From contig OZ231126.1 in the NCBI GenBank assembly GCA_965153355.1, positions 55,180,001-55,244,000 of the forward strand: a DNA stretch of 64,000 bases, in the 5' to 3' direction. Shown here piece after piece: positions 11,838 through 26,397 of this stretch; the first letter of the stretch is position 1; the number at the start of each line of letters is the position of its first letter. The stretch is from Flaccisagitta enflata. Lineage: Eukaryota > Chaetognatha > Sagittoidea > Aphragmophora. The position numbers and the translations under genes are program-made. The notes beneath the pieces are model-generated. The model ran no database searches, had not been told where the DNA came from, and worked only from the letters and a program-made list of their open reading frames with translations.

Positions 11838-13145
11838 CCATTGTTGTTGTATTAGATGTTGATTCCATTCATGAATACTGGTTGAATAAATCGTGTTTGA
11901 TGCACCTATACGGATAGTTGTGAAGTGTCCTTATTTTAGTTCTTGTTTAGTAGTAATGTTGTCCAACTGTCATAATGATGTATCCACGTATTATACTATA
12001 TCCATTCATCCGGGTAAACGTTTTGTATTACTTCTGTATCCTCTGACTATGGCAAGCTGCATGAACCTTGAAACGGTGGCGGGCTGGCGATAGAAAGCGG
12101 TCTTTCTTTGGCGGATAAATTGTCTTTTCCTCAGATATCTCGAGAAAAGGGGCAGCGAAGATTGGTGTTCCATTCCTAAAGGGGGTCTGGGAATCCACAG
12201 GGTGTCCAATAGATTTGGTAAAGACATAATTGCATGTAAAGCATTGTTCTAGATGGCCCAGTAAGCTCAAATTTTGTATATACCCTCCCAATCAATTCTG
12301 TTACAAGATAGAATGCACATTTTTGAGGAGTTTTCCCACAGGTATAGAAAAAAAAAAGTTATGTTTGCGACCCACTTTCCTATTTTACGGGATTTTTACC
12401 ATTAAAAAATGGTGCGACCATATACTTGACTATGACATCAAATCTGGAATCCTAACAAGGTTACCAAACAGGGGGTACAGTAGATCTCGTCTAGACGTGA
12501 GATAATGGGGGCAAGCATTGTGGAAAGACGAATGAAGGCAGGAGTGATATTTGAATCATGAACTAATCAAGGATGATTAATTCCCCATGATAGCTGGTTA
12601 TATAAAACACATTCCATTGTAATTATGAATTAAAATATCATTTGCAAAGAGGAGTTTTTTAGGGCAATCAGCATCATTTCTGTGATCTTTCACAGTGTGT
12701 TCATGGAAGTGTAGCTGGTTGGCATTCAAGCGGAAGCGTATCCACGTGTGAAACAGCCCCTATCAGCCAGCTAATAAAACGTTCTTAGAACATTTTATTG
12801 GGGAAAGTTGTATAAACTATTTTAAACATTACTATTCCACTTAAAAATATAAAGTAATAATACTGCTGAAATACATCGGAAATGTGTTTCATTATTCAAC
12901 TATATCAGCAATAAACATCCAGTAATTAGTTTGTTTGAAATGTCATCACAGCATGTTTTCTGTACTTTGTTTCTTTGAAATGCTGAACAAAGAGATGTCT
13001 ACATTATCAACAGAACATATTTAAGTTCAGGAGATGTGCCTATTCATGGACATAATGCCAAAAAAATTTGGAGGAGGTGCGTCAGGGGTTGAAGTAGCCC
13101 CATATTAAATCAGAGTGAATTTGTTGCAATTATTTTAATAAGTTG
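11837..13145. other. intergenic, nothing recognised
   Basis: Mixed sequence. Short frames on both strands at 12006-12505 have no recognisable domain, although this piece looks less repetitive than its surroundings and could be a decayed element. Confidence 0.3.
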
Positions 13146-13865
13146 GTTTGAGCATTGAATTCATTCATTCACTTTGGTTATTCACTCATTCTTTTTCTAT
13201 TCATTCGTTTCTTTGTTTGTTCATTCTCTCGATCATTCATTCATTCATTCATTCATTCATTCTTTCATTCTGTTCATTAACGATTCTCATTCATTCATTA
13301 TTCGTATTCATTCTTAAAAGCGGTTGTTCGCGGTAAGATAGTTTTTTTTACTGGATTAGTTCATTTGTTCATAAAATCAATCGTACTCCACTTTTTTGTT
13401 CATTCATTCATTCATTATCATTCATTAATTCGTTCATACACATTCGTTCATTCCATTCATTCATTTCATTAATTCATCATTCATTTATTGTTCATTCATC
13501 CATTCATTCATTCATTCATTCATTCATTCATCCATTCATTCATTCATTCATGCATTCATTCATTGTTGTGATCTGATGATTTTTTTTCTTTAGTTTGTTC
13601 ATTCGTTCAATAATTCATTCCTTCATTCATTCATTCATTCATTCATTCATTCATCCATTCTTTCATTCTCTCATTTAATCATTTATTGGTTGATGTAGTA
13701 AGAGATATGATTATTTCACAGGTTGGGTCAAAATAAGAGGATACTTATTTGTTCACTCATTCATTCATTCATTCATTCATTCATTTATTCATTTATTCAT
13801 TTATTCATTCACTTGTTTCTTCATTAATCTTATCTGTTCATTCATTTGTTGTTTCATTCATTGTT
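13146..13865 (+). repeat. ATTC satellite array, forward orientation
   Basis: Imperfect (ATTC)n runs alternate with longer spacer blocks. One spacer (GATCTGATGATTTTTTTTCT followed by TTAGTTTGTTC, about 13570-13606) recurs in reverse orientation near 14393-14430, showing that this is a higher-order satellite rather than a simple microsatellite. Confidence 0.8.
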
Positions 13866-14285
13866 CAATTCATTGTTCAATTTGTTGTGGTGCTTTGAGT
13901 GTTAATAATACATCGGTTTGCATCGGATCTGAAAAAAAAAACAGATTGGGGATGATGGCCAAAGAATGATTGCTTCTGTCATTGCATTACATATTGCTGT
14001 TCCACGTTCAATTCATTGAGCAAAATGTTTAGAATTTATTTTCTCTTTCTATGCATTTTTTCATTAATTCAATTGCAGTATCCACTGACTTGGCATGAGC
14101 GGTATGGGGGGGGGGTGCTGGCAGGACCATTTAAGGCATTTGACATTTTTTTTTTGGGGGGGGGGGAAGAGGCATTTGACGAGGCAAGACTGGAGATAAA
14201 TTTGGATTTTATTGCATCATGTCTTCCTAATCATGAATTTGAACAGATGGTCATTTGATACGAAATGCCCTATCCATGAGTCAGC
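13866..14285. other. centre between inverted ATTC arrays
   Basis: Unique spacer with two poly-G runs (14107-14115, 14155-14165). No gene. Confidence 0.4.
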
Positions 14286-14806
14286 AAATGAATAAATAAA
14301 TGGATGAATGAATGAATGAATGAATGAATGAATGAACAAATGAATGCATGCATGGAAGAACGAAAGATAGAATGAATGAATCAATGAACAAATGAACAAA
14401 CTAAATAAAAAGATCATCAGATCACAACAGTCACTTTATGAATGAATGAATGAATGAATGAACGAATGAACGAATGAACGAATGAACAAATGAACGAATG
14501 AATGAATGAATGAATGAATGAATGAACGAATTAATGAATAAATGCATGAAGGAATGAACAAATGAACAAGATAAATGAATGAATGAATTATGAATGAATG
14601 AACAAACTAAAGAAAAAAATTCTTCAGAATATATGAATGAATGAATGAATGAATAGATGAATGAATAGATAAGAAAGAATGAAAGAATGAGTGAATGAAT
14701 GAATGATTGAATGAACAAACAAAGGAAGAATTGAATAAAAAAAAAGAATGAGTGAACAACCAAAAAGTGAATGAATGAATGAATGCCCAAATAATAATAA
14801 AAAACA
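14286..14806 (-). repeat. ATTC satellite array, reverse orientation (AATG on +)
   Basis: This is the reverse-complement counterpart of 13146-13865 and carries the same spacer blocks (AACAAACTAA near 14398, 14602 and similar sites). Together the two arrays make a large imperfect palindrome. Confidence 0.8.
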
Positions 14807-15101
14807 GCATGTAATACTGATTTGGTGGGGATTAGCAGGGCCAACCGACCTCTGACGACCTCCAAATTTTTTTTGGTGCATTCTACCATGAATTGGTATG
14901 CATATCTCTTGAACTCAAAGGTTCCGACGATCTTAAGTCAGGAACCTGCGTGCTAGTATACATAATGAAGCAGGACTGCCCTTCTGACTCAAAAAAGGAT
15001 CAAGGCATGGAAATCAGCAAAAAAGAGCCGCCAGTTCTGGAAAACGATGTAAACAAAAGCAACTAAAAGTGGTATCCAGTTACGCTCATAAAAGCAAACA
15101 A
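14807..15101. other. intergenic, nothing recognised
   Basis: Short unique stretch between satellites. Confidence 0.35.
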
Positions 15102-15103
15102 TG

Positions 15104-15159
<56 letters not shown>

Positions 15160-15184
15160 AGTACTAATTCAACTTTCTTTCTTT

Positions 15185-15260
<76 letters not shown>

Positions 15261-15262
15261 TC
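15102..15262. repeat. (CA)n then (CTTT)n microsatellites
   Basis: CA repeats at about 15102-15158 and CTTT repeats at about 15174-15262. Confidence 0.95.
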
Positions 15263-15609
15263 CTCTATTCAAAACCAAGGGTTAAAAAAGACTATGAATA
15301 TGAATCGTGTAATGTAATGCTAAACCGATAACCAGTTAAAATGGAAATAGAGCAATACATGAACTAGTTCATTTCTATTGACGCCAGAAAGTCCAACGCA
15401 GCTGCTACCATTGACAAGTAAATTAAATGTTTTGGGAAATATTGATCATGACATTACACAATGCTGAAGCCAAGGATCAACAGGGCCGGATCATGACACG
15501 GACTTCCATGCTAGATGTTTATTGCTGCAGACAGTACAACTTGATGTTACGTTGGTACATGAAAAAAAACATGTACTGTAACCATGTGAACGCCCAATTT
15601 CAGGCCAAA

Positions 15610-16650
<1,041 letters not shown>

Positions 16651-16821
16651 ACTGCCTTAGATCATTCAACTCGAGTAAGATGTGCCAGAGCAACAGTGGA
16701 CGCAACAATTATTGTCGTTATTGAATTTTCATGTATCAGTACTAGTTTAACTAATTGATGGTGAGTAAAGGAATTTGCCTCAAATCTGCCCTTACAGACG
16801 TGCAGAACTCTAATTAGCCTT

Positions 16822-16994
16822 ACTAAAAACAAGGCCGAATACACAGCTACCCAAGTCGCGTGCAGGTGGGTAGGAGCAAATGACAACTAATACATCTGGG
16901 CAGGAGCAGTAATGCAAAAACCGCCTGTAAATGCGGAAAAAGTGAAAGAAGTGAAAAGGGGATGGATGGACTAAGTGGGGTGTAGAGTGGCGAA
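16822..16994 (+). repeat. family A element, left part (interrupted)
   Basis: It starts AACAAGGCCGAATACACAGC, then GGTGGGTAGGAG and GGGCAGGAGCAGTAATGC, then a GGATGGAT tract and GGGGTGTAGAGTGGCGAA. It stops at the insertion site of the element at 16995. The missing end resumes at 18347. Confidence 0.8.
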
Positions 16995-18338
<1,344 letters not shown>

Positions 18339-18346
18339 GTGGCGAA

Positions 18347-18364
18347 GCACGCAACTAAAAACCA
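18347..18364 (+). repeat. family A element, right end (continuation of 16822-16994)
   Basis: GCACGCAACTAAAAA is the terminal part of family A. It joins in register with the left part after removal of the inserted element and one target copy. Confidence 0.75.
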
Positions 18365-18708
18365 GAGCATGAAAGATTCCTAAAATATGAAATATATAAA
18401 TGTATTACACTCAGCCCCTCAACATCAGAAAAGGAGGATGGTAAGAACTGCAAAAAGATTTATCCTTGAAAAGCATCCATTATAAACGCAACTTCAGATG
18501 CAATTTCTTTTACGTAATGATGGTTGAAAAGGGCTCAAAATTGTTCATGATGCATCACATAATTCACACATTGTTTCAAGAAACCCATTGGGCTAAAGAA
18601 ATTTTCAAAATAAGTGACGCAAGGTCACAATATTGTTGCGACGTGTGGGCAGGGACCAGGGCTCGGCAAAGTTGCCGAGCGCGCGAGCGGCGCTCGCAGG
18701 AAGCTAGC
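18365..18708. other. intergenic, nothing recognised
   Basis: No supported gene. Confidence 0.35.
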
Positions 18709-19472
18709 TAGGCCAGCAGGAAGGGGAGGAAGGAAGGGAAAGAAGGAAGAGGAAGAAAAAGAGAGAGGAAAAGGGAAGGAAGAAAAAAAGAATAAGGGGA
18801 AGAAAGGAAGAAAGGAAGAAAAAAAGGGAAAGAAAAAGAAAGAAAGAAAAAAGAAAAAAAAAGAGAGAAATGAAGAAAGAAAAGAATAAAAAAAAACAGG
18901 GGGAAATGGAACATTGGCAGGATGTAAAGAAAAAGAAAAAAAAATGGTTGTCAAAAAAGGAGGAAAGAAATGAGAAATGGAAGGAAGGAAGAAAGGATGG
19001 GAGGTAGGAATAGAAGGAAGGCAGGAAAGAAAGAAGGAAGAAATGGAAGAAAGATAAGCAGAAAGGAAAGAAAGAAGGAATGGAAGGAAGAAAAGGAAGG
19101 AAGGCAGGAAGGAAGAGAGGAAGGGAGGTAAGGGAGAAAAGGAAGAAAAGAAGGAAAAAAAAACAATGGGGAAAGGTTTAAAGGAAGAGAAAGGCAGTAT
19201 GGAATGAAAAGGCAGTTAAGAAGGAAAGAGAGTGTCTTAATAAAAGTAAAGAAGGTAGGATGGATGGAAAGAAAGGAAGAAAAAAAGGAAAGGAAAAAAT
19301 GAAAAAAACAAGGAAAGAAGGAGGGAAGGAAAGAAGGAAGAAAGGAAAGAAGGAAGGAAAGAAGGAAGGAAGGAAGGAAGGAAGGAAGGAAGAAAGGAAG
19401 AACAGACATTAAAAAAGGCAGTAGAGAAGGAAGCAAAGAACTGAAAGAAGGAAGGAAGAGAGAAGTTTCACA
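18709..19472. repeat. purine-rich (GGAA/GAAA) tract
   Basis: Long A/G-only strand with GGAAGGAA and GAAAG units. Open frames through it are Lys/Glu/Arg or Phe/Leu/Ser low complexity. Confidence 0.85.
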
Positions 19473-19848
19473 AGCCCAACAGGGCAACGATTGCATTGCT
19501 CTGTTTTTCAGTTACACAACTTCCAAACTACATAATTACAAACTAACAAGTAACAAAATTACACAATACCACAACCATAATTCGAAACAACTGTAAAGAT
19601 GTTGAAAATATAATTTACAAAAAGTTCCTCCCTTCTTTTTTTCTCCCTTCCTTTCCTCCCTACCCTTTCATATTTTCTTTCCTCCCTTCTTCTCCCTTTC
19701 TCCTTCTTTCCTTCCTGTCTTCCTTCCATTTGTACCTTCCATCCTTTCTTCCTTCCTTCCTTCCTCTTCTACCTTCCTTCCCTCCTACCCCTTCCTCCCC
19801 TTTCTTCCCTTCCTTCTTTACCTTCCCTTCCTTCCCTTCTTTCCCTTT
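19473..19848. repeat. short unique spacer then TTCC-rich pyrimidine tract
   Basis: The tract from about 19620 is the mirror strand composition of the preceding purine tract and leads directly into a family B element. Confidence 0.75.
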
Positions 19849-20201
19849 TTGGGCAGCGGCCCCGAAGGTGACGAAGTCCTGTAGAACACAGGGCACTTTC
19901 GTTTGTTTGTCCGTTCGTTTGTTCGTTTGTTCATTCGTCCCCCCCAGGCCCTCTCAGGCCTGAAATCTGCCCTCTCAGGCCTAAAAACTGCCCTCTCAGG
20001 CCTGAAATCTGCCCTCTCAGGCCTTGAATCTGCCCTCCCAGGCCTGAAATTTGCCCTTTCAGGCCTGAAACCTGCCTGTCAGGCTTTAAATCTGCCCTCT
20101 CAGGCCTGAAATCTCTGCCCTGCCTCTCATTCCGATTTACAACCATGCAAAGCAGGGCAACGGGTATTGCTGACCACATATTGCCTATGGGCGACATGTT
20201 C
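19849..20201 (+). repeat. family B element (B3)
   Basis: It starts TTTTTGGGCAGCGGCCCCGA, then TCCTGTAGAACACAGGG. The core is a 20-21 bp minisatellite (CAGGCCTGAAATCTGCCCTCT, one unit spread over 19945-20115). It ends with GGGCAACGGGTATTGCTGACC and the terminal GCCTATGGGC hairpin followed by GACATG. Confidence 0.85.
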
Positions 20202-20408
20202 CCTCTTTCCTTCCCTTCACTTTCTGCTTTCCTTCCTTTCCTAGCTCCATTTCCTTCCTTCTCCCTTACCTCTTCGCTTCCTTCCTTCTGTTTCTCCATT
20301 CCTTCCCTCACTTCCCTCCTCTCTTTCTTCTTACCTACCTTCCCTTCTTCCTTCCTTCCTTCTTTCTTTCCTTGCTGCTTTCCTACCTTCCATTTCTTCC
20401 TTCCTTTT
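20202..20408. repeat. TTCC-rich pyrimidine tract
   Basis: Low-complexity spacer between two family B copies. Confidence 0.8.
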
Positions 20409-20883
20409 TAGGCAGCTGCCCCAAAGGGCCTGAATTTCCAGTTCACCCATCCGTCCATCCATCCGTCCATCTGTCCATCCATCCGTCCATCCATTTGTCC
20501 ATCTGTCCGTCTGTCTGTCTGTCTGTCTGTCTGTTCATCTGTTCATCCGTCCAGCCCCCCCAAGGCCCCTCTCAGGGCTCAAATCAGCCCTCTCAGGCCA
20601 ATAATCAGTCCTCTCAGGCCTAAAACTCAGCCCTCTCGGGCCCAAAATCTGCCCAATCATATCCAAAATTAGCTCTCTCGAGCCCAAAATCCGCCCATAG
20701 AGGCCCTAAATCAGCCTTGACAGGCCCAAACTCGGTTTCAGGCCTAAAATCAGCCCTCTTAAATGTGCCATCTCAGGACACCTATGGGACCGCTGTTCTG
20801 CTCTCACCCCACTTTTTCAGCTGATCATTCCAAGCAGAGCATTGGGTACCGCTGACCATGTGTGATCCTTGTATGACTAGTTT
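20409..20883 (+). repeat. family B element (B4)
   Basis: It starts TTTTTAGGCAGCTGCCCCAA, then a GTCCATCC/GTCTGTCT tract and the CAGGCCTAAAATCAGCCCTC minisatellite. It ends GGGTACCGCTGACCATGTG and a stem-like ATCCTTGTAT followed by GACTAG. Confidence 0.85.
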
Positions 20884-21049
20884 CCTTTCCTTTTCTCCTT
20901 TCCTTAAAAAAACAAAAAAGTCAAAAATCGAAAAAGGAGGGATGGATAGACAGACATGTATAGTTATAAAGTACTGCGCTTGTATTAATTTAATACAGGG
21001 GAAAATTGACGCAAAAATCATACATGTTTCTAGCAGGAAGGTACAGCTG

Positions 21050-21161
21050 GAGAAATTTTGCTCGCAGGAAGCCAAAAATTTTGCCGAGCCCTGGCAGGGA
21101 CATCCCACCCCCAGCTCTAACCCACCTCCACCCCCACACCCACAGCCCCAAGCCCCATCGT

Positions 21162-21238
<77 letters not shown>

Positions 21239-21373
21239 AAATATAACAACCGCACCATCGTTTTTCGCGTTTTTAAATTCTTGATGGACCAACAGACCAA
21301 TGGACGGACGGACCGACGGACAGACAGACCGACGGACAAAGCCCCTTATAGACTTGCGTGTCCACAACTAAAA
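21050..21373 (+). repeat. family A element with (CA)n expansion
   Basis: The GGCAGGGACAT block is followed by a CA tract (about 21164-21234), a CCGCACCATCG block, a GGACGGACGGACCGAC tetranucleotide tract and AAAGCCCCTTATAGACTTGCG. It ends in CACAACTAAAAA. It belongs to the CTTATAGAGTTGCG subfamily. Confidence 0.7.
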
Positions 21374-21576
21374 ATAGGAATTTCGAAAACGGTTCAATTT
21401 TTTGTTTTGAAGTTCTGTATTTGCTGGTCATCGCCAAAAGAAGCCGTTGTTCGGTGGTTAGTATAAAAACAAAAGGCACAACAGCTTGCAGCAGCATGAA
21501 AATATTTATGGACCAACCAGGCTATGAAACATTCCCGGACAAAGCACAAATTGGGTGATTTCAAACTATTCCCCCT

Positions 21577-21978
21577 CACTATGGATCTTAGGAACCGCCA
21601 GGACGTTTTTTGGATCACTCCAAGTTTCTCTTCAGTTTGGCACAGTCCACTTGTCCACGAATCAAGACCCAACCATCAAAAAATATTTCATCTGGCACTT
21701 TTTGAAAAACATTCAACACATGTACGTTATGTATGCAACACATGTACGTTGTGTATGCAATGTTCATGTGTTGCATATGCAACATACATGTGTTGCATAT
21801 GCAACGTACATTGCATATGCAACACATTTTTTACAAAAGGCGATTTTTTTCAAAAAGTGCCAGATGAAATATTTTTTGATGGTTTGGTCTTGATTCGTGG
21901 ACAAGTGGACTGTGCCAAACTGAAGAGAAACTTGGAGTGATCCAAAAAACGTCCTGGCGGTTCCTAAGATCCACAGTG
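21577..21978. mobile_element. snap-back MITE with about 140-bp inverted arms (Transib-like ends)
   Basis: The arms 21577-21716 and 21840-21978 are nearly perfect reverse complements. Both ends start CACTRTGGATCTTAGG when read inward. Flanks are CCCCT and TCCCT, a possible 5-bp target duplication with one mismatch. The 120-bp centre holds palindromic ATGTGTTGCATATGCAAC repeats. CACWRTG ends with 5-bp duplications are known for Transib elements, but no transposase is here. Confidence 0.75.
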
Positions 21979-22906
21979 TCCCTGCAACTGCATAATCACA
22001 GATGCGCAAACAATTTGAAGGAAATTGTATCCCAATGATCTTTAATGATGATTATAGAAACCTCTTTATATTAGCTGTCTTTGAGAAATCATAATTTCTG
22101 ATCAAGCATTCCCATTTAACACATGAAAAATAAAACAGATTGTAAATGTTTGGGCTAGAAAGATTATTTATTGACAAATATGTACTGCAAAAAAAGAATT
22201 TCAATGATATTTATGATTTGTATAGCTAATTGTTCTATCATGAACATCAAGATAGTCTTCAGCAATCAGTAGAAATAAAGAAATATGTGAGGAAAAATAA
22301 TGAAGATTGTTGTAAAAAAGACACTGAGGTACTATTGTCTTTTTATAACTTTTTATCTTATAAATATCTATTCAAGAAGGAAAGTCAATAAGAAGAAAAT
22401 GCAAAAAAAGATATGCATTTTTGAATGTTTTTCACTTCCTATGAGGGTATCCAATGAAGTTGCTTAAGTGGAAGAAGAGAAAAGCATTTTTTTTTTTGTT
22501 TAAGCTTTTGGTAAAAGTTCATTTATCAGGTAGTATCATATTTAGTACATGTACTTGTTTTATTGTTTTTTGATAACTTTAATAGAGATGAAATAAGAAA
22601 AACTTTGATTCATTGATTTTCAGTAAAGACAAAAATTGTAAAATATAGCAAGATGAATTGCAGTGGGATTAAATTGTTAATATATAGAATACATGAATGA
22701 AAAATTTAAAGAATGAAACAATTCAACAAATTCATCGCATTTGTAAGAGATTCTTATAGCTATGAAAACAACTGGTCTTAGTTGTCTATTCCACTTCACT
22801 CTATTCCGTCTTACACTGAGTCTAACCTAAAACGCTAATGCTTATCAAATGCTTACTAAAAGCATGAGTTAAAATAAATGCCGCTGATGATTGTTACTTA
22901 TTTAAC
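21979..22906. other. AT-rich intergenic, nothing recognised
   Basis: No gene or repeat partner was noticed. Confidence 0.35.
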
Positions 22907-22908
22907 TA

Positions 22909-23590
22909 GGACTCGCAATAACCTTGGCGACAAAAAAAATGGCGGATTTTTCAAAGCAGATTCTATCTACCTTAATCTAATAAAAACTCATTAAAATTGG
23001 TGATGGTTAGAAAGCTCTTCAAAAGATCTTTCATTTGAGTCGTGTCTGGAATTTTTAACCCAAACGGTTTAGAAGCTAGAGCAGTTTGAACATGACTACT
23101 CCATTTCTGCTCTGATGTCATATCAAGAATGAGAGCTCAAAAATAATCTTCTTAAAACCATAGTAAAAATTCTCTGATTTTGATGAAAATTGAACTGGAA
23201 GCGCTCAATACCTTCCTCTGACAGCTCCTAAAAAATTAACTAGAAATTAACTAGTTAAAACAGTTAAAAATTTTCTATGGAAATTTGGGGAAAAATCCCT
23301 TATTTTCCCCTCAAATGACATGATTTTTAGTAAATTTTTTTGTCACAAAGAAAAATGTGAACAATTGTAACACACAAACATAGAAACTCAAAGATTTTAT
23401 GCCACAAACAATAGAACAAATATTAAAGTATTGATTTCTGCAAGAATTGTATCAAAAAAGTTACGGTTTTGCTTCAGTCTTGCTTTTTATAAGGGAAAAA
23501 TTTTGACTATTTTAGCTAGTTAACTAGGCGTAAATTGTAGTTAGTTAACTATTAACTAGTTAATTTGAAAACCTTAACAATTGCGAGTCC
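22909..23590. mobile_element. MITE with TA flanks (TIR GGACTCGCAA)
   Basis: Ends are GGACTCGCAATAACCTTGG and, reverse-complemented from the right, GGACTCGCAATTGTTAAGG. Each is flanked by TA (22907-22908, 23591-23592). Internal text such as AAAGCTCTTCAAAAGATCTT and CTTTCATTTGAG resembles the inside of the element at 42678, suggesting common ancestry. No open frame. Confidence 0.7.
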
Positions 23591-23862
23591 TATATTTAAC
23601 CAAAATTCAGTAAATCACCCGAGGGCAACATTGTCAAACGGTCAAATATCCGCTAGACCAAAAGCTCAATTTTCAGGGTTTGAAAAAAAAAATAACCATT
23701 TCCAATGTTTTTGCACATTAGTCCTAAAAACATGTAGATTAAAAATATCAACATCATTTTTCTCGATTGAAGCCGATGAAAATAGATTCACTTTTTCATG
23801 CCAAAAATAGTTGTTTTTTGCTCAAAAGAGCATAATTGTTTGACTATGAAGAAAAAATGTCC

Positions 23863-24950
23863 CTTTTTGGGCAGCGGCCCCGAAGGGGTCGATGACCTAT
23901 GCTTTCACACAGGAGAAATTTCTCCTCCTTCTTCTCCTCCTCCTTCTCATTCTCCGTTAACCCTGTTCGAAGCTCATATTCTAGCCTTGAGGCTCATATC
24001 CTAACACATCGGCCCAAATCCTAGTCTCAAGGCCCAAATTCTAGCCTCAAGACCCAAATCCTAGTCTCAAGGCCCAAATCCTAGCCTTGCAGCTCAAATC
24101 CCTACCTCAAGGCTCAAATCCCAACCTCAAGGTTCAAATCCCAACCTGGAGGCTCTCATCCCAACCTTGAGGCTCAAATCCTAGCCTAGAAGCTCAAATC
24201 CCAGCCTAGAGACTCAAATCCCAGCCTCGAGGCTCAGATCCCAGCCTCGAGGTTCATATCCCAAACATGTCATGAAGCTCAAAGGCATGAAGCTCAAATC
24301 TCAGCCTCAAGGCTCAAATCCTAGCTTCAAGGCTGAAATCTAAGCTTTGAGGCTCAAATCTCAGCCTTGAGGCTCAAATCCCAGCCTTGAGGCTCAAATC
24401 CCAGCCTTGAGGCTCAAATCCCAGCCAAAGACTCACATCCCAACCTTGAGGCTCAAATCCCACCCTCGAGGCTCAAATCCCAAATCCCAACCTCGAGGCT
24501 CATTTGATAGAGTTGTGTCCGGTGGTTTCCATGGCATTCTACTCCTCGATATCTTTTGTAAACAAAGTTCCCCCATGAGTTATTAAGAAAACTATGAATA
24601 GAAAAGTCGGCTGAAATATAGAAAGAAAAAGAGCGTGAAAAAAGCTTACCGTAAGAACTGTCAAAAATTATTTTCCATCTATTCTTCCGTCTGAAAATTA
24701 AAAAACCGCTTGACCAAAACATTTCTGGAAGTATAGGGTAATACCCCAAAACTAAGCTCTTGCAGTGAAGTGATTTCCTGCTCATGTAAAATCCCATTAT
24801 TGCTGCTCACTTTCAACCCTAGATCATCAAAAATCACTAAGCATAGGTCATCGGCCCTTTTGGAGCCGCTGCCCCTCTCACCATCACACACCTAGTTATA
24901 CTCACAAAGGGGCAACGGCTACCGCTGACCATCTTACGCTTTTGCGACTA
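23863..24950 (+). repeat. family B element (B5), interrupted
   Basis: It starts TTTTTGGGCAGCGGCCCCGA and GATGACCTATGCTTTCACA. A 20-bp minisatellite (AGGCTCAAATCCCAGCCTTG type) occupies about 23965-24505. About 24505-24830 is unrelated sequence that looks like an insertion. The opposing arm GCATAGGTCATCGGCCC resumes near 24841, and the copy ends with the CGCTTTTGCG hairpin followed by ACTATTT. Confidence 0.8.
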
Positions 24951-25162
24951 TTTGAAATAGAATATCATCCACTGAACATTTGTTAGGAATATTGTGAAAG
25001 TCCATTGACTTTAAGATGCTTAAAGTGCATTATAAAACATAGAAATTAGAAAAAACAAAAAAAACTGTGAAAAGATAATGAGAAATGTTAGATCTTACCA
25101 AAATATATCTCCCTACCAAATTTTAATGCTTATATCATGAATATTGGCTGAATAATAACCAA

Positions 25163-25829
25163 AACTAGTCATCCAAGGATTGCACATGGTCAGCGGTACC
25201 CGATGCCCTGCTTGGAGTGATCAACTGAAGAAGTGGAGTGAGAGCAGGGCAGCGGCTCCAAAGGGCCGATGTCCTGTAGAACACAGGGGTGAATTTCCAG
25301 ACGTTAAAGAGCTGATTAGATCAATTGAAGCACAGTAATGAGGCATGTAAGGGCTGATTTGGGGGTCAAGGGGTTGAATAGCATCAAGGATGAGGGAAGA
25401 TTAGAGACCTGAGAGGGTTATTTTAAGGGCTGAATTGAGACAAAAGTGATCAGATTCTAGGTTTGATAGGGCTGGTTTCAGGCCTGAAATGCTTGATTTT
25501 GAGGGTATTAGAGAGCTAATTTTGGAGCTGAGGGGCTGATTTTGGGCCTGAGAGGACTGTTTTTTGGTCTAAGGAGGCTAATTTTGGGCCTGAGGAGGCT
25601 AATTTTGGGCCTGAGAGGATTGAGTTTTGGGCCTGAGAGGGTTGAGTTTTGGGCCTGAGAGGGCTGATTTTGGGTTTGAGAGGGCCAATTTTGGGCTTGA
25701 GAGGGCTGATTTGGCGCCTGAGAGGGGCCTTGGGGGGGGGACGTACAGACGTGCGGACGTATGGACGTCTGAAAATTCACCCCTGTGTCCTACAGGACAT
25801 CAGCCCTTTGGGGCCGCTGCCCAAAAAGT
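25163..25829 (-). repeat. family B element (B6)
   Basis: Read on the minus strand it starts at GGGCAGCGGCCCCAAAGG (right side) and ends in an ATCCTTGGAT hairpin followed by GACTAGTTT (left side). The inner arms 25246-25312 and 25765-25826 are inverted repeats (CCTGTAGAACACAGG against CCTGTGTCCTACAGG). The core is a 21-bp minisatellite (GAGAGGGCTGATTTTGGGCCT type). Confidence 0.85.
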
Positions 25830-26009
25830 AATTTACCACAATATGCAGTTGAGCTTTTAGGCAGAAATTGCTAATTTCTCACTAAAATCGCTTTTCTATG
25901 GAAATCATGATGGTTTTTTGAAGAGCAACCTATTCCAAACATATAGAGCCTTGTAAGTCAGATTTTAGCAATTTCCGCCTAAAAGCTAATTTGCATATTG
26001 CTGTAAATT
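25830..26009. mobile_element. 180-bp palindromic MITE
   Basis: The ends AATTTACCACAATATGCAG and (reverse complement) AATTTACAGCAATATGCAA continue into a shared AGCTTTTAGGC block, so about 50 bases are inverted at each end. It abuts the family B end exactly. Confidence 0.7.
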
Positions 26010-26397
26010 GTTTTTTGGTTTATCATTTAGCCAATATTCATCATATGACCATGAAAGAAGATCTAACATTTCTTGGATGTCTTTTGGTGATTTTTATTTT
26101 ATCAAGGTTTATTTCTTCAAATTACTAAGCTTTATAAATATAATATATTTTAAGCGTGTTGACGTCAACAGACTTTCATGAAATTCCTCACAAATGTTCA
26201 GCAGAGAAGATATTCTATCTTAAGAAGGCCATATCCTTTCTTAATAGTCAAAAAATTATGCCTTTTTAAGCAAAAAACTACTCTTTTTGGCAGAAAAAAA
26301 GTGTGTCTAATTTTTTCGGCTCGCAATTGAGGAAAATGAAGTTGATATTCTTAATCTACACCTTTTTTAGGATTAGTAAGCAAAAGATTGGAGACAG

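Noticed and set aside
12006-12505. Possible small genes on both strands
   Set aside because: No domain, no splice context, and overlapping frames on both strands.
18951-19496. 181-codon Phe/Leu/Ser-rich frame resembling a membrane protein
   Set aside because: Complement of a GGAA purine tract. No codon structure or alternate composition.
23965-24505. Regular 20-bp repeats suggesting a CRISPR array
   Set aside because: Units are contiguous without spacers and belong to the family B minisatellite; the DNA is eukaryotic.
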